Assembly (NCBI GenBank): GCA_049974825.1
Contig: JBNGDJ010000008.1
Span: 1 to 36,334 of the forward strand
Length of the DNA stretch: 36,334 nucleotides
Origin: JBKHDT01 sp049974825
GTDB lineage: Bacteria > Pseudomonadota > Gammaproteobacteria > Halothiobacillales > Halothiobacillaceae
Direction of reading: 5' to 3'
Shown here: piece by piece, positions 1 to 6,722 of the stretch
Layout of the letters: every line of letters starts with the position of its first letter
How positions within the stretch are numbered: the first letter of the stretch is position 1
The notes under the pieces: generated by a model
Seen by the model: only the letters and a program-made list of their open reading frames with translations
Told to the model about the DNA's origin: nothing
Database searches by the model: none
Position numbers and translations under genes: made by a program

Positions 1-74
1 TGTCTGCACAAAGCCAAGGATGGCTTTGTGCAGAGTTTCCTTAGGGAATCTCTGCATTCGTGCAGAGATTCCCT
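1..74 (+). repeat. Palindromic intergenic repeat, end fragment plus extra hairpin
   Basis: Positions 4-16 and 21-33 form a perfect 13-bp stem around an AGGA loop. It is followed by GAGTTTCC and matches the right end of the element at 30049-30083. Positions 44-56 and 61-73 form a second perfect 13-bp stem around a TTCG loop, and A43-T74 extends it to 14 bp. This second hairpin corresponds to the outer hairpin at 29888-29917. The segment therefore looks like the right end of a plus-oriented element that begins before the window, joined to another terminal hairpin. TTA lies on both sides of the second hairpin, which might be a short target duplication, though this is weak. No reading frame here looks like a protein. 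Confidence 0.75.
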
Positions 75-76
75 TA

Positions 77-240
77 AAGGCTGCGCGTGGCCAGGAAGGA
101 TTTTTTGGGCCAACGCCAGCTTGATGCGCGAGCGGACGGAGCCCGCCCGCAGCAACGCCTGGCCTGGTAAACGCGCGGTCCGCGCCAAGAAATTGATTGG
201 ACTGGTCCATTGCGCGTCAGGGCATCCATACAGCGATCCC
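77..240 (-). repeat. Degenerate copy of the ~200-bp multi-hairpin element
   Basis: Read left to right, this matches the reverse complement of the element at 29888-30085 in order. Shared landmarks are CTGC-C near 81, a GGATTTTTTGGGC block near 98, CGGAGCCCGC near 136, a GC-rich palindrome near 160-190, an ATTG...CCATTG block near 194-212 and CAGGGCATCCAT near 218-229. Identity is much lower than between the copies at 3569 and 29888, and the stems are partly broken, so it is probably an old copy. From 241 to the end of the permease gene at 321 nothing further is recognisable, and no clear intrinsic terminator for the minus-strand ABC operon is visible. Confidence 0.6.
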
Positions 241-320
241 CTCGGTCGAAGCAATTTCATGGTCACGATCCTCGCAAAAATCTGTCGCAAGCCCATCATG
301 GGGAAACAGGATGGGGCCTT

Positions 321-1583
321 TCAGTTGCGGGGGTTCAGGCCATCGGCCAGTCCACGCCGGTAAGCCAGCAGTCCGGGGACGGTGCCCACGGCCGTTCCGG
401 CCAGCAGGATAGCGCCGGCAAGCAGCCATTCGGCCGTGCCGGGCAGTCCGATGTTGATCAGCAGACCGAGCTGTTCCTGCAGGATCGGGCGTGCGGCCCA
501 AAGTCCCAGGTAAAGCAGGGCGATCCCCACAGCCAGACCCAGAAATGTCAGAAACGCCGACTCCATGACCAGCAGGCTGAACAGGTGCCGAGGGCTGGCG
601 CCGACAGCGCGCAGAATCGCCATCTCCCGCCGGCGTTCTTCCAGACCGGCCAGCATCATGACAAGCATGCCGGTCAGGCCCAGAGCGACAACCAGCACCG
701 AGATGACCGTCATGGCGTGTTCTGCTGCGCCGACAAGCCGCCACAACTCCTGCAGCGCCACGCCGGGCATGACGGCCTGCAGCGGCTCGCCACGGTAGGC
801 ATTGACGCTGCGCTGTACCGGAAACACGGCCAGCCGATTTTCCAGGCCGACCAGCACCGCTGTGAGGGTCTGCGGTGTCAGGTCCTGTCCGCGCAGCGCC
901 TCGGCAGTGGGGCCGCGCCCTGGGGCCATGCCGTTGTCCCAGCCGACATGAATGGCGGTGAAACCTTCCAGCGGGATATGCACCGTGCGGTCCACCGGCG
1001 TGCCGGTCGGCTCAAGCACGCCCACGACCCGGAAGGGCAGGTTGTCGTGTTCGACGAAACTGACCGGGCCGGCTCCGTGTGCAATGACGATCTCGTCACC
1101 CACGGTATACCCGAGACGCTTGGCGACTTGGGCGCCGATCACGGCGCCAAAGGGGTCGGAGAACAGGTCACCCTCGGCCAGGATCAGGGGCTGGTCGTTT
1201 CCGTACCGATAGTGCTTGAAATAGCTGCGATCGGTGCCTAGCACCGGGTAGCCGGCATGGGAGTCCCCCAGGGTCAGCGGCACGGCCCAGCGCACCTGGG
1301 GCAGGTCCCTGAGCATTTCGAAGCTGTCCCAGTGAATGTTGTGGGTTGCCTGCCCCATTCGGAATATGGCGTAAAGCATCAGCTGAACTGAGCCGCCGCG
1401 CGCCCCGACCACCAGGTCGGTTCCCGAAATGGTCCGGTTGAAGCTCTGCTGGGTCTGGTCATGCAGCCGTTCGACCCCGAGCAGCAGGGCGGTACAGAGC
1501 GCGACCGACAACAGCGTCAGACCGACAGTCAGCCTGCGGTTCCAGAGGGAGCCGAGTGCCAGTTGCCAGAGTCCACGTCTCAT
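321..1583 (-). CDS. ABC transporter permease, FtsX/MacB type (zinc-associated cluster)
   Basis: This 420-residue inner-membrane protein has the FtsX/MacB layout. One transmembrane helix lies near residues 19-38, a large periplasmic domain spans about 40-285, and three more helices lie near 288-312, 335-358 and 380-403. The segment EERRREMAILRAVGAS between helices 2 and 3 is the classical cytoplasmic coupling stretch of this family (LolC, MacB, FtsX). Such proteins usually transmit ATP-driven movement to periplasmic partners rather than move a substrate through a channel. The start was set at MRRGLW because its ATG overlaps the ATPase stop as ATGA; the frame is open further upstream, but that would run into the ATPase gene. 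It is the last gene of the zrgA-like/ATPase/permease operon. A role in zinc handling is inferred only from that neighbourhood, and export of a lipid or peptide remains possible. Confidence 0.88.
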   Translation of the reverse strand: MRRGLWQLALGSLWNRRLTVGLTLLSVALCTALLLGVERLHDQTQQSFNRTISGTDLVVGARGGSVQLMLYAIFRMGQATHNIHWDSFEMLRDLPQVRWAVPLTLGDSHAGYPVLGTDRSYFKHYRYGNDQPLILAEGDLFSDPFGAVIGAQVAKRLGYTVGDEIVIAHGAGPVSFVEHDNLPFRVVGVLEPTGTPVDRTVHIPLEGFTAIHVGWDNGMAPGRGPTAEALRGQDLTPQTLTAVLVGLENRLAVFPVQRSVNAYRGEPLQAVMPGVALQELWRLVGAAEHAMTVISVLVVALGLTGMLVMMLAGLEERRREMAILRAVGASPRHLFSLLVMESAFLTFLGLAVGIALLYLGLWAARPILQEQLGLLINIGLPGTAEWLLAGAILLAGTAVGTVPGLLAYRRGLADGLNPRN

Positions 1584-2293
1584 GAGACATCCTCGCCGGA
1601 GCCGGCCTGGCTGCCCTGGGACAGTTCCGGCAGGTGGATCACCCGGTCGAAGGGCGCCTGCAGGGTGAGATCGTGACTGACGAACACCAGCGTACAACCC
1701 TGGTTGCGTGCCTGGGTCAGCAACTGGCGAAGAAAGAGGTTTCTCGCCGCTTGGTCCAGGGCCGATGTGGGCTCGTCCGCCACGATCAGTTCCGGGTGGC
1801 CGATCATGGCTCGTGCGGCCGCCACGCGCTGCTGCTGGCCTACGCTCAGTGAGCGCACCGGTCGGTGGATCAGCGTTTCGGACAGGCCAAGGCGCTGCAG
1901 CAAGTCGCGGGCATCGGTGGCCGGATCGCTCAGGCGATCCCGGCGCAGCCGCGAGAAGCGACAGGGAAGCAGGACGTTGTCCAGTACGCCGAGATAGGGC
2001 ACCAGGTTGAACATCTGGAATATGTAACCCACGTGATCGGCGCGGAACTGGTCCCGCGCCCGGTGACCCAGCAGGGCCAGGTCCTCGCCGAGCACCTGGA
2101 CCTGTCCTCGGCCGGGCGGTGCCAGCACGCCGGTCAGCAGATTGAGCAGCGTGCTCTTGCCACTGCCGCTGGGCCCGCCCAGAAATACCTGCTCACCCCG
2201 AGGGACACGAAAGCGGGGGATGTCCAGGACTGGCCCGGACTGTCCGGGCCAGTGGAACCTGAGATTCTCCAGAACAATGGCCGGCTCCGTCAT
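1580..2293 (-). CDS. ABC transporter ATP-binding protein (LolD/MacB-like)
   Basis: A 237-residue nucleotide-binding subunit. Visible motifs are Walker A GPSGSGKST (about residues 40-48), the Q-loop region GYIFQMFNLVPYLGVLDN, a signature LSVGQQQR (variant of LSGGQ), Walker B LIVADEPTSALD and the H-loop VFVSHD. The Q-loop wording and short length are typical of the LolD/MacB/FtsE group that pairs with FtsX-type permeases, and such a permease follows with a 4-nt ATGA overlap. Start MTEPAIVLENL (2293) was preferred over an upstream in-frame Met because it fits the family N-terminus and leaves 7 nt to the stop of the upstream zrgA-like gene, so the three genes are very probably one transcript. Substrate is not determinable from the ATPase. 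Confidence 0.9.
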   Translation of the reverse strand: MTEPAIVLENLRFHWPGQSGPVLDIPRFRVPRGEQVFLGGPSGSGKSTLLNLLTGVLAPPGRGQVQVLGEDLALLGHRARDQFRADHVGYIFQMFNLVPYLGVLDNVLLPCRFSRLRRDRLSDPATDARDLLQRLGLSETLIHRPVRSLSVGQQQRVAAARAMIGHPELIVADEPTSALDQAARNLFLRQLLTQARNQGCTLVFVSHDLTLQAPFDRVIHLPELSQGSQAGSGEDVS

Positions 2294-2300
2294 GCTGGGT

Positions 2301-2999
2301 TCAGGGCCGGAATTCCGGCTGCCGCGGCCGGAGAACAGCACCCGATTGCCCGCCGGGGCCGATCATCTGCAGCTGCACCCGGTCAAGCGAGGGGTAACGG
2401 GCAAAGCCCGTGAAGCGGATGATGTCGATCGCTTGCGGCGCACGGCATCGATATTGCCGAAACACGTGAAATTCGGCATGGGCGGCTTGGTGATCGTTCT
2501 GGGCGTGTGCATGAGCATCATGCGCATGATGATCGTGGCTGTGATGCTCGTGCGCATGATCGTCATGTTCATGTCTCTGCGCATGATGTTCCGCTGCGGC
2601 ATGGGCGTCCTTGTCATGACCTGCGTCATCTTCCGACTGATGACCATACCCGTTCGAGGCCAAGGGTGTGCGGACCTCGGCCGTCTCGAGACGGCATCCT
2701 GCCCGTTCGGGCAGGGCCAGCAGTGCTTCGCTGCCGGAAAGCTGCTTGATGGCCTCTGTGACCGCCGCACGCTGCTGGTCGTTGGTGGGCCGGTGCTCAA
2801 AGCCCACGATATCGTGGGCCGGCACCATCAGTTCCATGAACAGCACCTGCCCGTCCAGGGCGACATTCAGCCGGGCCGCGCCATGTTCATGGGCGGCTGC
2901 ATTGTCGGCGTGCGGCTGGTGGGCGAGCGCGGCCAGTGGCTGGATGCCTGTGATGGCGCCAAGCATCAAGGCCAGTGAAAACGCAGTCTTGCTTTTCAT
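2301..2999 (-). CDS. zrgA: ZrgA/DUF2796 histidine-rich periplasmic zinc-binding protein
   Basis: A 232-residue secreted protein. MKSKTAFSLALMLGAITG begins a signal peptide with probable cleavage after ALA, immediately before HQPHAD. The mature part opens with the DUF2796 pattern (HEHGAARLNVALDG). The middle, about residues 120-180, is extremely rich in His and Asp, a likely zinc reservoir. The C-terminal part (YRC then FARYPSLDRVQLQMIG and GQSGAVLRP) fits the family's end. In Vibrio cholerae the DUF2796 protein ZrgA belongs to a zinc uptake locus (ZrgABCDE) that includes an ABC transporter, as here. Start chosen at 2999 because the signal peptide begins there; 43 upstream in-frame residues have no family character. 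No palindromic Zur box was seen upstream. Family assignment is strong; a role in uptake rather than sensing or buffering is inferred. Confidence 0.82.
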   Translation of the reverse strand: MKSKTAFSLALMLGAITGIQPLAALAHQPHADNAAAHEHGAARLNVALDGQVLFMELMVPAHDIVGFEHRPTNDQQRAAVTEAIKQLSGSEALLALPERAGCRLETAEVRTPLASNGYGHQSEDDAGHDKDAHAAAEHHAQRHEHDDHAHEHHSHDHHAHDAHAHAQNDHQAAHAEFHVFRQYRCRAPQAIDIIRFTGFARYPSLDRVQLQMIGPGGQSGAVLRPRQPEFRP

Positions 3000-3120
3000 G
3001 ATCTTCGCGGTTGCTGTGAGGTGACGCCGATTGTGCCCGGCGCCAGTGGGCCGAACAATGGCTTGTCGCAGTGTACGTGGCTCTCGCCGTGGTCTGGCAA
3101 GCATTTTTCGGGTCTGCTCC

Positions 3121-3528
3121 TCAGCCATTCGGCTGCCCGTTGCGCGGGTCGCTGGACCAGGCCGATTCCACGGACAGCGCGAGAATGAATTGCCCGGATG
3201 GATCTTGCGCGCGGCAGGCCGCGTGGATGTCCTGTACCCGGCCGAGGTATACGCGCTGTCGCGTGCGGGCCTCGATGCGCAATAGGGCGCCGGTCATCGG
3301 TCGCAACGGGGTTTCCACCAGCAGCCGGTTTTCTTCGCGACCAAGCAGAATGCCCCGGGCAAGTTCCACATGGTCCGTGTCGAGCAGATGCACGGGCAGG
3401 ATTTCCGGATGCGCTTCACGGCGGTCGATCGCCAGGTCCGCCCCCTCAAGCAGCTTTTGCATCGTCGCGCGGGTGGTGGGTGTGATTTCGTACATCCACT
3501 CACTGATGAATTCTCGTTCCCGCTCCAT
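3121..3528 (-). CDS. Hypothetical protein, 135 residues
   Basis: I do not recognise this protein. It starts MEREREFISEWMYEI and has no signal peptide or membrane helix. An N-terminal helical part (about 1-35, charged) is followed by an alternating hydrophobic, beta-rich part (ELARGILLGREENRLLVETP, then VYLGRVQDI and FILALSVESAW). That pattern is loosely like a PilZ or other small beta-barrel, but the PilZ RxxxR and D/NxSxxG motifs are absent. The ATG at 3528 is preceded by AGGGACATT, a modest ribosome-binding site. It ends 121 nt before zrgA on the same strand, so it may be the first gene of that operon or separate. A repeat lies directly upstream. Competing overlapping frames look less protein-like. 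Confidence 0.6.
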   Translation of the reverse strand: MEREREFISEWMYEITPTTRATMQKLLEGADLAIDRREAHPEILPVHLLDTDHVELARGILLGREENRLLVETPLRPMTGALLRIEARTRQRVYLGRVQDIHAACRAQDPSGQFILALSVESAWSSDPRNGQPNG

Positions 3529-3941
3529 AATGTCCCTGCCCCCGAAGTCTTGATCGATGGCTCAAAGTGAAACTCTGCACAAAATCCTTCCATGGATTTG
3601 TGGGCTGGCGCCAGCTAAACGCTTCAGCCGGCGGAGCCCGCGTTCAGAAACGCCCGGGCCGATACATGCTCGGCCCGGGCTGCGCAATTCAATGGTGCAA
3701 GCTGTGGAATCGCCGGGCAGGGGGCGTGCGCTGACTGCCCCCCCTGCCGTGAGGCATGAAGCGATAAAATCACTTCGTCCTGCGCACCCAAGTATGCACC
3801 AGCACCCCTGACTTCGGCTATTCTTGGGCCCTTGAATCAACCCCGCGCAGCACGGACCCGGTCCGGGTCATCATCCGTGATGCCCGCCGCCCGCCACAGG
3901 CGCTGCACCCATCTTCCCTTCCATAAAGGACAGGCCAGTTC
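3529..3941. other. Divergent intergenic region between the 135-aa gene and the DUF389 gene
   Basis: This 413-bp gap contains the repeat element at 3569-3748. The remaining 3749-3941 should hold the promoter of the DUF389 gene. A TATTCT near 3817 could be a -10 box, but no convincing -35 accompanies it, so no promoter is called. AAAGGA about 11 nt before the ATG at 3942 is the only ribosome-binding candidate. An open frame across the repeat on the minus strand is a by-product of the repeat and not a gene. Confidence 0.5.
3569..3748 (-). repeat. ~180-bp multi-hairpin intergenic element, well-preserved copy
   Basis: Begins GAAACTCTGCAC, the terminal motif of the family, and matches the reverse complement of 29888-30085 in order. 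A hairpin built on CACAAA-ATCC/GGATTTGTG (3578-3602) comes first, then GGGCTGGCGCCAGCT, then GAGCCCGCGTTCAGAAACG. An 11-bp perfect stem follows at 3652-3662/3670-3680 with a 7-nt loop, then CAATTCAATGGTGCAAGC, and last the inverted repeat GGCAGGGGG...CCCCCTGCC (3716-3748). The central stem has a different sequence from the one at 29971-29999 but the same 11-bp length and 7-nt loop. The left hairpin that ends the 29888 copy (gggaaggtctgca) appears to be missing here. Confidence 0.85.
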
Positions 3942-5834
3942 ATGACAGCCGAACCGATCACCCTGTTGTTCGATGCCGAGCGCGAGGCGGATTTCCGGGA
4001 GCGCGTACAACCGCTGCTGGCGGACCGGGACTGCCGCGCACGGCCCTATCTGGTCGGGGATGGGCTGGAGGCAGTCGAGGCGGGTGCCACCGTCATTTGC
4101 TGGGTCGGTGATGATGCTCTGGCCGATATCCTTCGTTGGGCGCGGGAGCGGCAATGGCGCCTCGGGCTGCTTCCGCACCCGGAGCTCGTTCAGGCCCGGG
4201 TGGGCATGCAGGTGCCCGCCCGGCTCGAAGATGCGGTTGCGGACATCTTCGAGTCCGGCGAGGGGGTCGTGGTGGACATGCTCTACTGCAACGCTCGGCC
4301 CGTGTTCAGTTCGGTGGTGATCGGCGATCCTTTCACGCTCACGCCCGGCAAGCAGGCCGTGGAGCGTATCGGTCTGAGAATCCGGCGGTTTTTCCGGCTG
4401 GTCAGAAGCCTCAGTACGACCACGCTCAAGCCCTTCCGGCTGGTCACGGAAAAAGACAAGGTGCTGGATACCGCCGCGCTGGGCATTGTGGCCGTAGATC
4501 GGGGAGATGCCAGCCCGCTGACCCGCCGGGTGGTCGACAAGGCCCGTGCTGATGACCGGCTGCTCAATGCGCTGGTCCTGTCGCCGCGCTCGGTGGGCGA
4601 GACCGTTCGCTTCCTTTTGGCCTCGATTTTCCTGCGCACCCTCGGTGGGGGTCGGCTGCCGGAGTTCATGGGGCATATCAAGACAGCGGCGCTCACGGTG
4701 ACCAGCCCGAAACCGGTGGGCTATGTGATCGACGGGCGCAGCTTTACCGACACCGAGATTCGGCTGTCGATCGAGCCTGCGGCACTCAGGCTGCTCAGCA
4801 CGCGGCAGCCGGTGGCCGACAAGACAGAGGCCCGGAATGATGCCAAGGAGGTTTTCCGGGTGCAGGGGCTGCCCACCGGCCAGGCGCGCACCGAACTGAT
4901 TACCGATCCGCTGCCCTGGATTCACCACGCGGACACCGAGGAATTCAAGGACCTGTTCCTGGCTTTGCGCGACAACGCGAGAACCTCCGAGGCCTACCTG
5001 ACCCTCATGGTGCTCTCGACGTTGCTGGCGGTGATCGGCCTGTTCGCCAACTCCGCGCCGGTCATTATCGGGGCCATGATTCTCGCGCCGCTGATGTCCC
5101 CGATCATTTCACTGTCGATGGGGGTCTTGCGACAGCACAGCCAGCTGACCCTGGAGGGCAGCCGCGCCCTGGCCTGGGGCATTGGTCTGTCTCTGCTCTG
5201 CGGCACCATCCTGACCTGGGTGACCCCGCTGCAGACCATCAATGCCCAGATCGAGGCCAGGCTCAGCCCGACCCTGCTGGATCTGGGCGTGGCGATCATC
5301 TCCGGGGTGGCCGGCGCCTACGCGCATGCGCGCTCGGAGGTGGCGAAGAGCCTGGCGGGCGTTGCCATTGCCGTCGCCCTGGTGCCACCGCTGGCGGTGG
5401 CCGGCATCGGTATCGGCTGGTGGGACTGGGGCGTGTTCTGGGGTGCCTGGCTGCTGTTTCTTACCAACCTGGTCGGGATCGTTCTGGCCGCGGCAGCCAC
5501 CTTCATGTTCCTGGGATTCAGTCCGTTTTCCCGGGCCAAGCGGGGCCTGGTGATCTCGCTGGTGGTCGTGGCACTGATCAGTGTGCCGCTGGCGCTGTCG
5601 TTTACCCGAATGGTGGACGAGCACCAGGTGATGCGGACCCTGGAAGGCTGGCAGAGCGAGAACATCCGCATGCGGGACGTGAAAGTCCGCCCCGGCGACC
5701 CGTTGTACATCTCGACCAAGCTGGTGTCGGACATGCCCGTCAGCACGGCCCAGGTCGATGCCTTCAAGCAGGATTTGCAGATCATGCTTGAGCGCGACAT
5801 CGTGCTTGAGGCGTCGATTGCCGTAATCCGTTGA
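3942..5834 (+). CDS. DUF389 (TIGR00341) membrane protein with degenerate diacylglycerol-kinase-like N-terminal domain
   Basis: A 630-residue protein. The C-terminal part, about 330-560, is a DUF389 membrane domain with several hydrophobic helices and the family hallmark around NSAPVIIGAMILAPLMSPI (370-388), plus SGVAGAYAHAR (454-464) and VALVPPLAVAGIGIG. Function of DUF389 is unknown. Residues 1-290 follow the layout of bacterial diacylglycerol/sphingosine kinases: a Rossmann-like start, VGDDA (55-59) where the kinase has GGDGT, LGLLPHPE (74-81) where it has LGILPLGTGN, a VDML...IGD stretch (111-129), and a C-terminal beta part ending VIDGRSF...EPAALRLLS (262-286). The nucleotide-binding glycines are lost, so catalysis is unlikely and a lipid- or nucleotide-sensing role is possible. 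The domain assignment rests on pattern, not a search. The gene is monocistronic; its ATG is preceded by a loosely spaced AAAGGA. Confidence 0.85.
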   Translation: MTAEPITLLFDAEREADFRERVQPLLADRDCRARPYLVGDGLEAVEAGATVICWVGDDALADILRWARERQWRLGLLPHPELVQARVGMQVPARLEDAVADIFESGEGVVVDMLYCNARPVFSSVVIGDPFTLTPGKQAVERIGLRIRRFFRLVRSLSTTTLKPFRLVTEKDKVLDTAALGIVAVDRGDASPLTRRVVDKARADDRLLNALVLSPRSVGETVRFLLASIFLRTLGGGRLPEFMGHIKTAALTVTSPKPVGYVIDGRSFTDTEIRLSIEPAALRLLSTRQPVADKTEARNDAKEVFRVQGLPTGQARTELITDPLPWIHHADTEEFKDLFLALRDNARTSEAYLTLMVLSTLLAVIGLFANSAPVIIGAMILAPLMSPIISLSMGVLRQHSQLTLEGSRALAWGIGLSLLCGTILTWVTPLQTINAQIEARLSPTLLDLGVAIISGVAGAYAHARSEVAKSLAGVAIAVALVPPLAVAGIGIGWWDWGVFWGAWLLFLTNLVGIVLAAAATFMFLGFSPFSRAKRGLVISLVVVALISVPLALSFTRMVDEHQVMRTLEGWQSENIRMRDVKVRPGDPLYISTKLVSDMPVSTAQVDAFKQDLQIMLERDIVLEASIAVIR

Positions 5835-5883
5835 GTTGCCGCAAGGTGTTGTCGCAGGCGCCGCGGACAAACCTGCAATCTTC

Positions 5884-5912
5884 TTGAATGCAATCCCTTG
5901 CTCGCGTATGAT
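5884..5912 (+). promoter_or_regulatory. Sigma-70 promoter of rpsF-rpsR-rplI
   Basis: TTGAAT (5884-5889) and TATGAT (5907-5912) are separated by exactly 17 bp, a strong sigma-70-like pair. The start of transcription would fall near 5919, giving an untranslated leader of about 117 nt before rpsF. Confidence 0.72.
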
Positions 5913-5930
5913 TCGGCGCCCTTGAGCCTG

Positions 5931-5968
5931 TCTGCCGGGTCGCCAAGTTGGTTGGCGTCCGGCGCAGA
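5931..5968 (+). promoter_or_regulatory. Bulged leader hairpin upstream of rpsF, candidate S6:S18 autoregulatory site
   Basis: TCTG/CAGA, CCGG/CCGG and CGCCAA/TTGGCG stack into one hairpin with a GTTGG loop. A two-base CG bulge lies beside the CCGG helix on the 3' side, and a GT/T internal loop sits above it. A conserved structure with a bulged CCG-type element in rpsF leaders is known to bind the S6:S18 complex and repress translation in many bacteria. This hairpin is in the right transcript and has a comparable bulged shape, but the match to the published motif was not tested. A small CCGAAGGAG sequence also sits at the rpsF ribosome-binding site. Confidence 0.42.
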
Positions 5969-6035
5969 GCCATCTCCTGTCTGACCGGTGCATGTCGGCA
6001 GACTGTTATTTCAGGACATCCGAAGGAGTCATTAC

Positions 6036-6437
6036 ATGCGTCATTTCGAAGTCGTGTTCATGGTCCACCCGGACCAGAGCGATCAGGTACCCGCGATGAT
6101 CGAGCGCTACCGCGCCATCATCGAGACCTCCGGCGGAACGGTTCACCGTCTCGAGGACTGGGGCCGTCGCCAGCTGGCCTACCCGATCCAGAAGATTCTC
6201 AAGGCCCACTACGTGCTCATGAACGTCGAGGCTGGCCAGGAAGCCATGGCCGAGCTGGAAGAGGCGTTCCGTTTCAACGACGCGGTTCTGCGCAACATGG
6301 TTGTGCGCATGGACAAGGCCGAGACCGAGCCCTCGCCGATGGCGCGTGAGCGTGAGCGCGAGGCCGGCGAGCAGCGCAAGAGCCGCCCGCGTGACGGGGA
6401 CCGTGGCGAAAGCGCGTCCAAATCTGAGAACGACTGA
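6036..6437 (+). CDS. rpsF: 30S ribosomal protein S6
   Basis: A 133-residue S6 that packs next to S18 on the 30S platform. The start MRHFEVVFMVHPDQS and the segment RLEDWGRRQLAYPIQK followed by AHYVLMNVE are highly diagnostic. The C-terminal tail after about residue 98 is highly charged (ERERE, RKSRPRDGDRGE), as in many gammaproteobacterial S6 proteins that carry post-translational tails. The ATG at 6036 is preceded by GAAGGAGTCATTAC, a good ribosome-binding site; an in-frame Met 16 codons upstream lacks family homology. First gene of the rpsF-rpsR-rplI operon, with a 20-nt gap to rpsR. Confidence 0.97.
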   Translation: MRHFEVVFMVHPDQSDQVPAMIERYRAIIETSGGTVHRLEDWGRRQLAYPIQKILKAHYVLMNVEAGQEAMAELEEAFRFNDAVLRNMVVRMDKAETEPSPMAREREREAGEQRKSRPRDGDRGESASKSEND

Positions 6438-6457
6438 GCATCCGCAGGAGAATACAC

Positions 6458-6682
6458 ATGGCCCGCTTTTTCCGTCGCAAGCGTTTTTGCAAGTTCACCG
6501 CCGAGGGCGTGGAGCAGATCGATTACAAGGACCTGGACACCCTCAAGCAGTACATCACCGAGACCGGCAAGATCGTGCCCAGCCGCGTGACCGGGACCAA
6601 GGCGCGTTACCAGCGCCAGCTTTCCACGGCCATCAAGCGCGCGCGCTACCTGGCCCTGCTGCCGTATACCGATCGTCACTGA
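6458..6682 (+). CDS. rpsR: 30S ribosomal protein S18
   Basis: A 74-residue S18, the usual length. The sequence runs MARFFRRKRFCKF, then IDYKDLDTLKQYITETGKI, VPSRVTGTKARYQRQL and AIKRARYLALLPY, all standard S18 features, including the N-terminal FCKF cysteine. It binds S6 and 16S rRNA in the 30S platform. An AGGAG ribosome-binding site lies 7 nt before the ATG. No extra gene (such as priB) lies between it and rpsF, or between it and rplI, where the gap is 40 nt. Confidence 0.98.
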   Translation: MARFFRRKRFCKFTAEGVEQIDYKDLDTLKQYITETGKIVPSRVTGTKARYQRQLSTAIKRARYLALLPYTDRH

Positions 6683-6722
6683 TCGGCTGCCTCCGTTCCA
6701 GACAGATTCAAGAGTAAACGAA

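Noticed and set aside
210..1241. Plus-strand open frame of 343 codons opposite the ABC permease
   Set aside because: Antisense shadow: the minus-strand permease has clear FtsX features, while this frame has biased composition and no recognisable domain.
2489..2640. Repetitive CAT/ATG-rich stretch, possible tandem repeat or CRISPR-like pattern
   Set aside because: It encodes the His-rich segment of the ZrgA-like protein; there are no regular repeat-spacer units.
3000..3120. Possible Zur operator upstream of zrgA
   Set aside because: No palindrome resembling the AT-rich Zur consensus (ATGTTATAACAT type) is visible.
3562..3840. 92-codon minus-strand frame over the repeat between the 135-aa gene and the DUF389 gene
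   Set aside because: Its translation resembles that of a frame at 29904 only because both cover the same non-coding repeat; stop-free passage through hairpins is not evidence of a gene.
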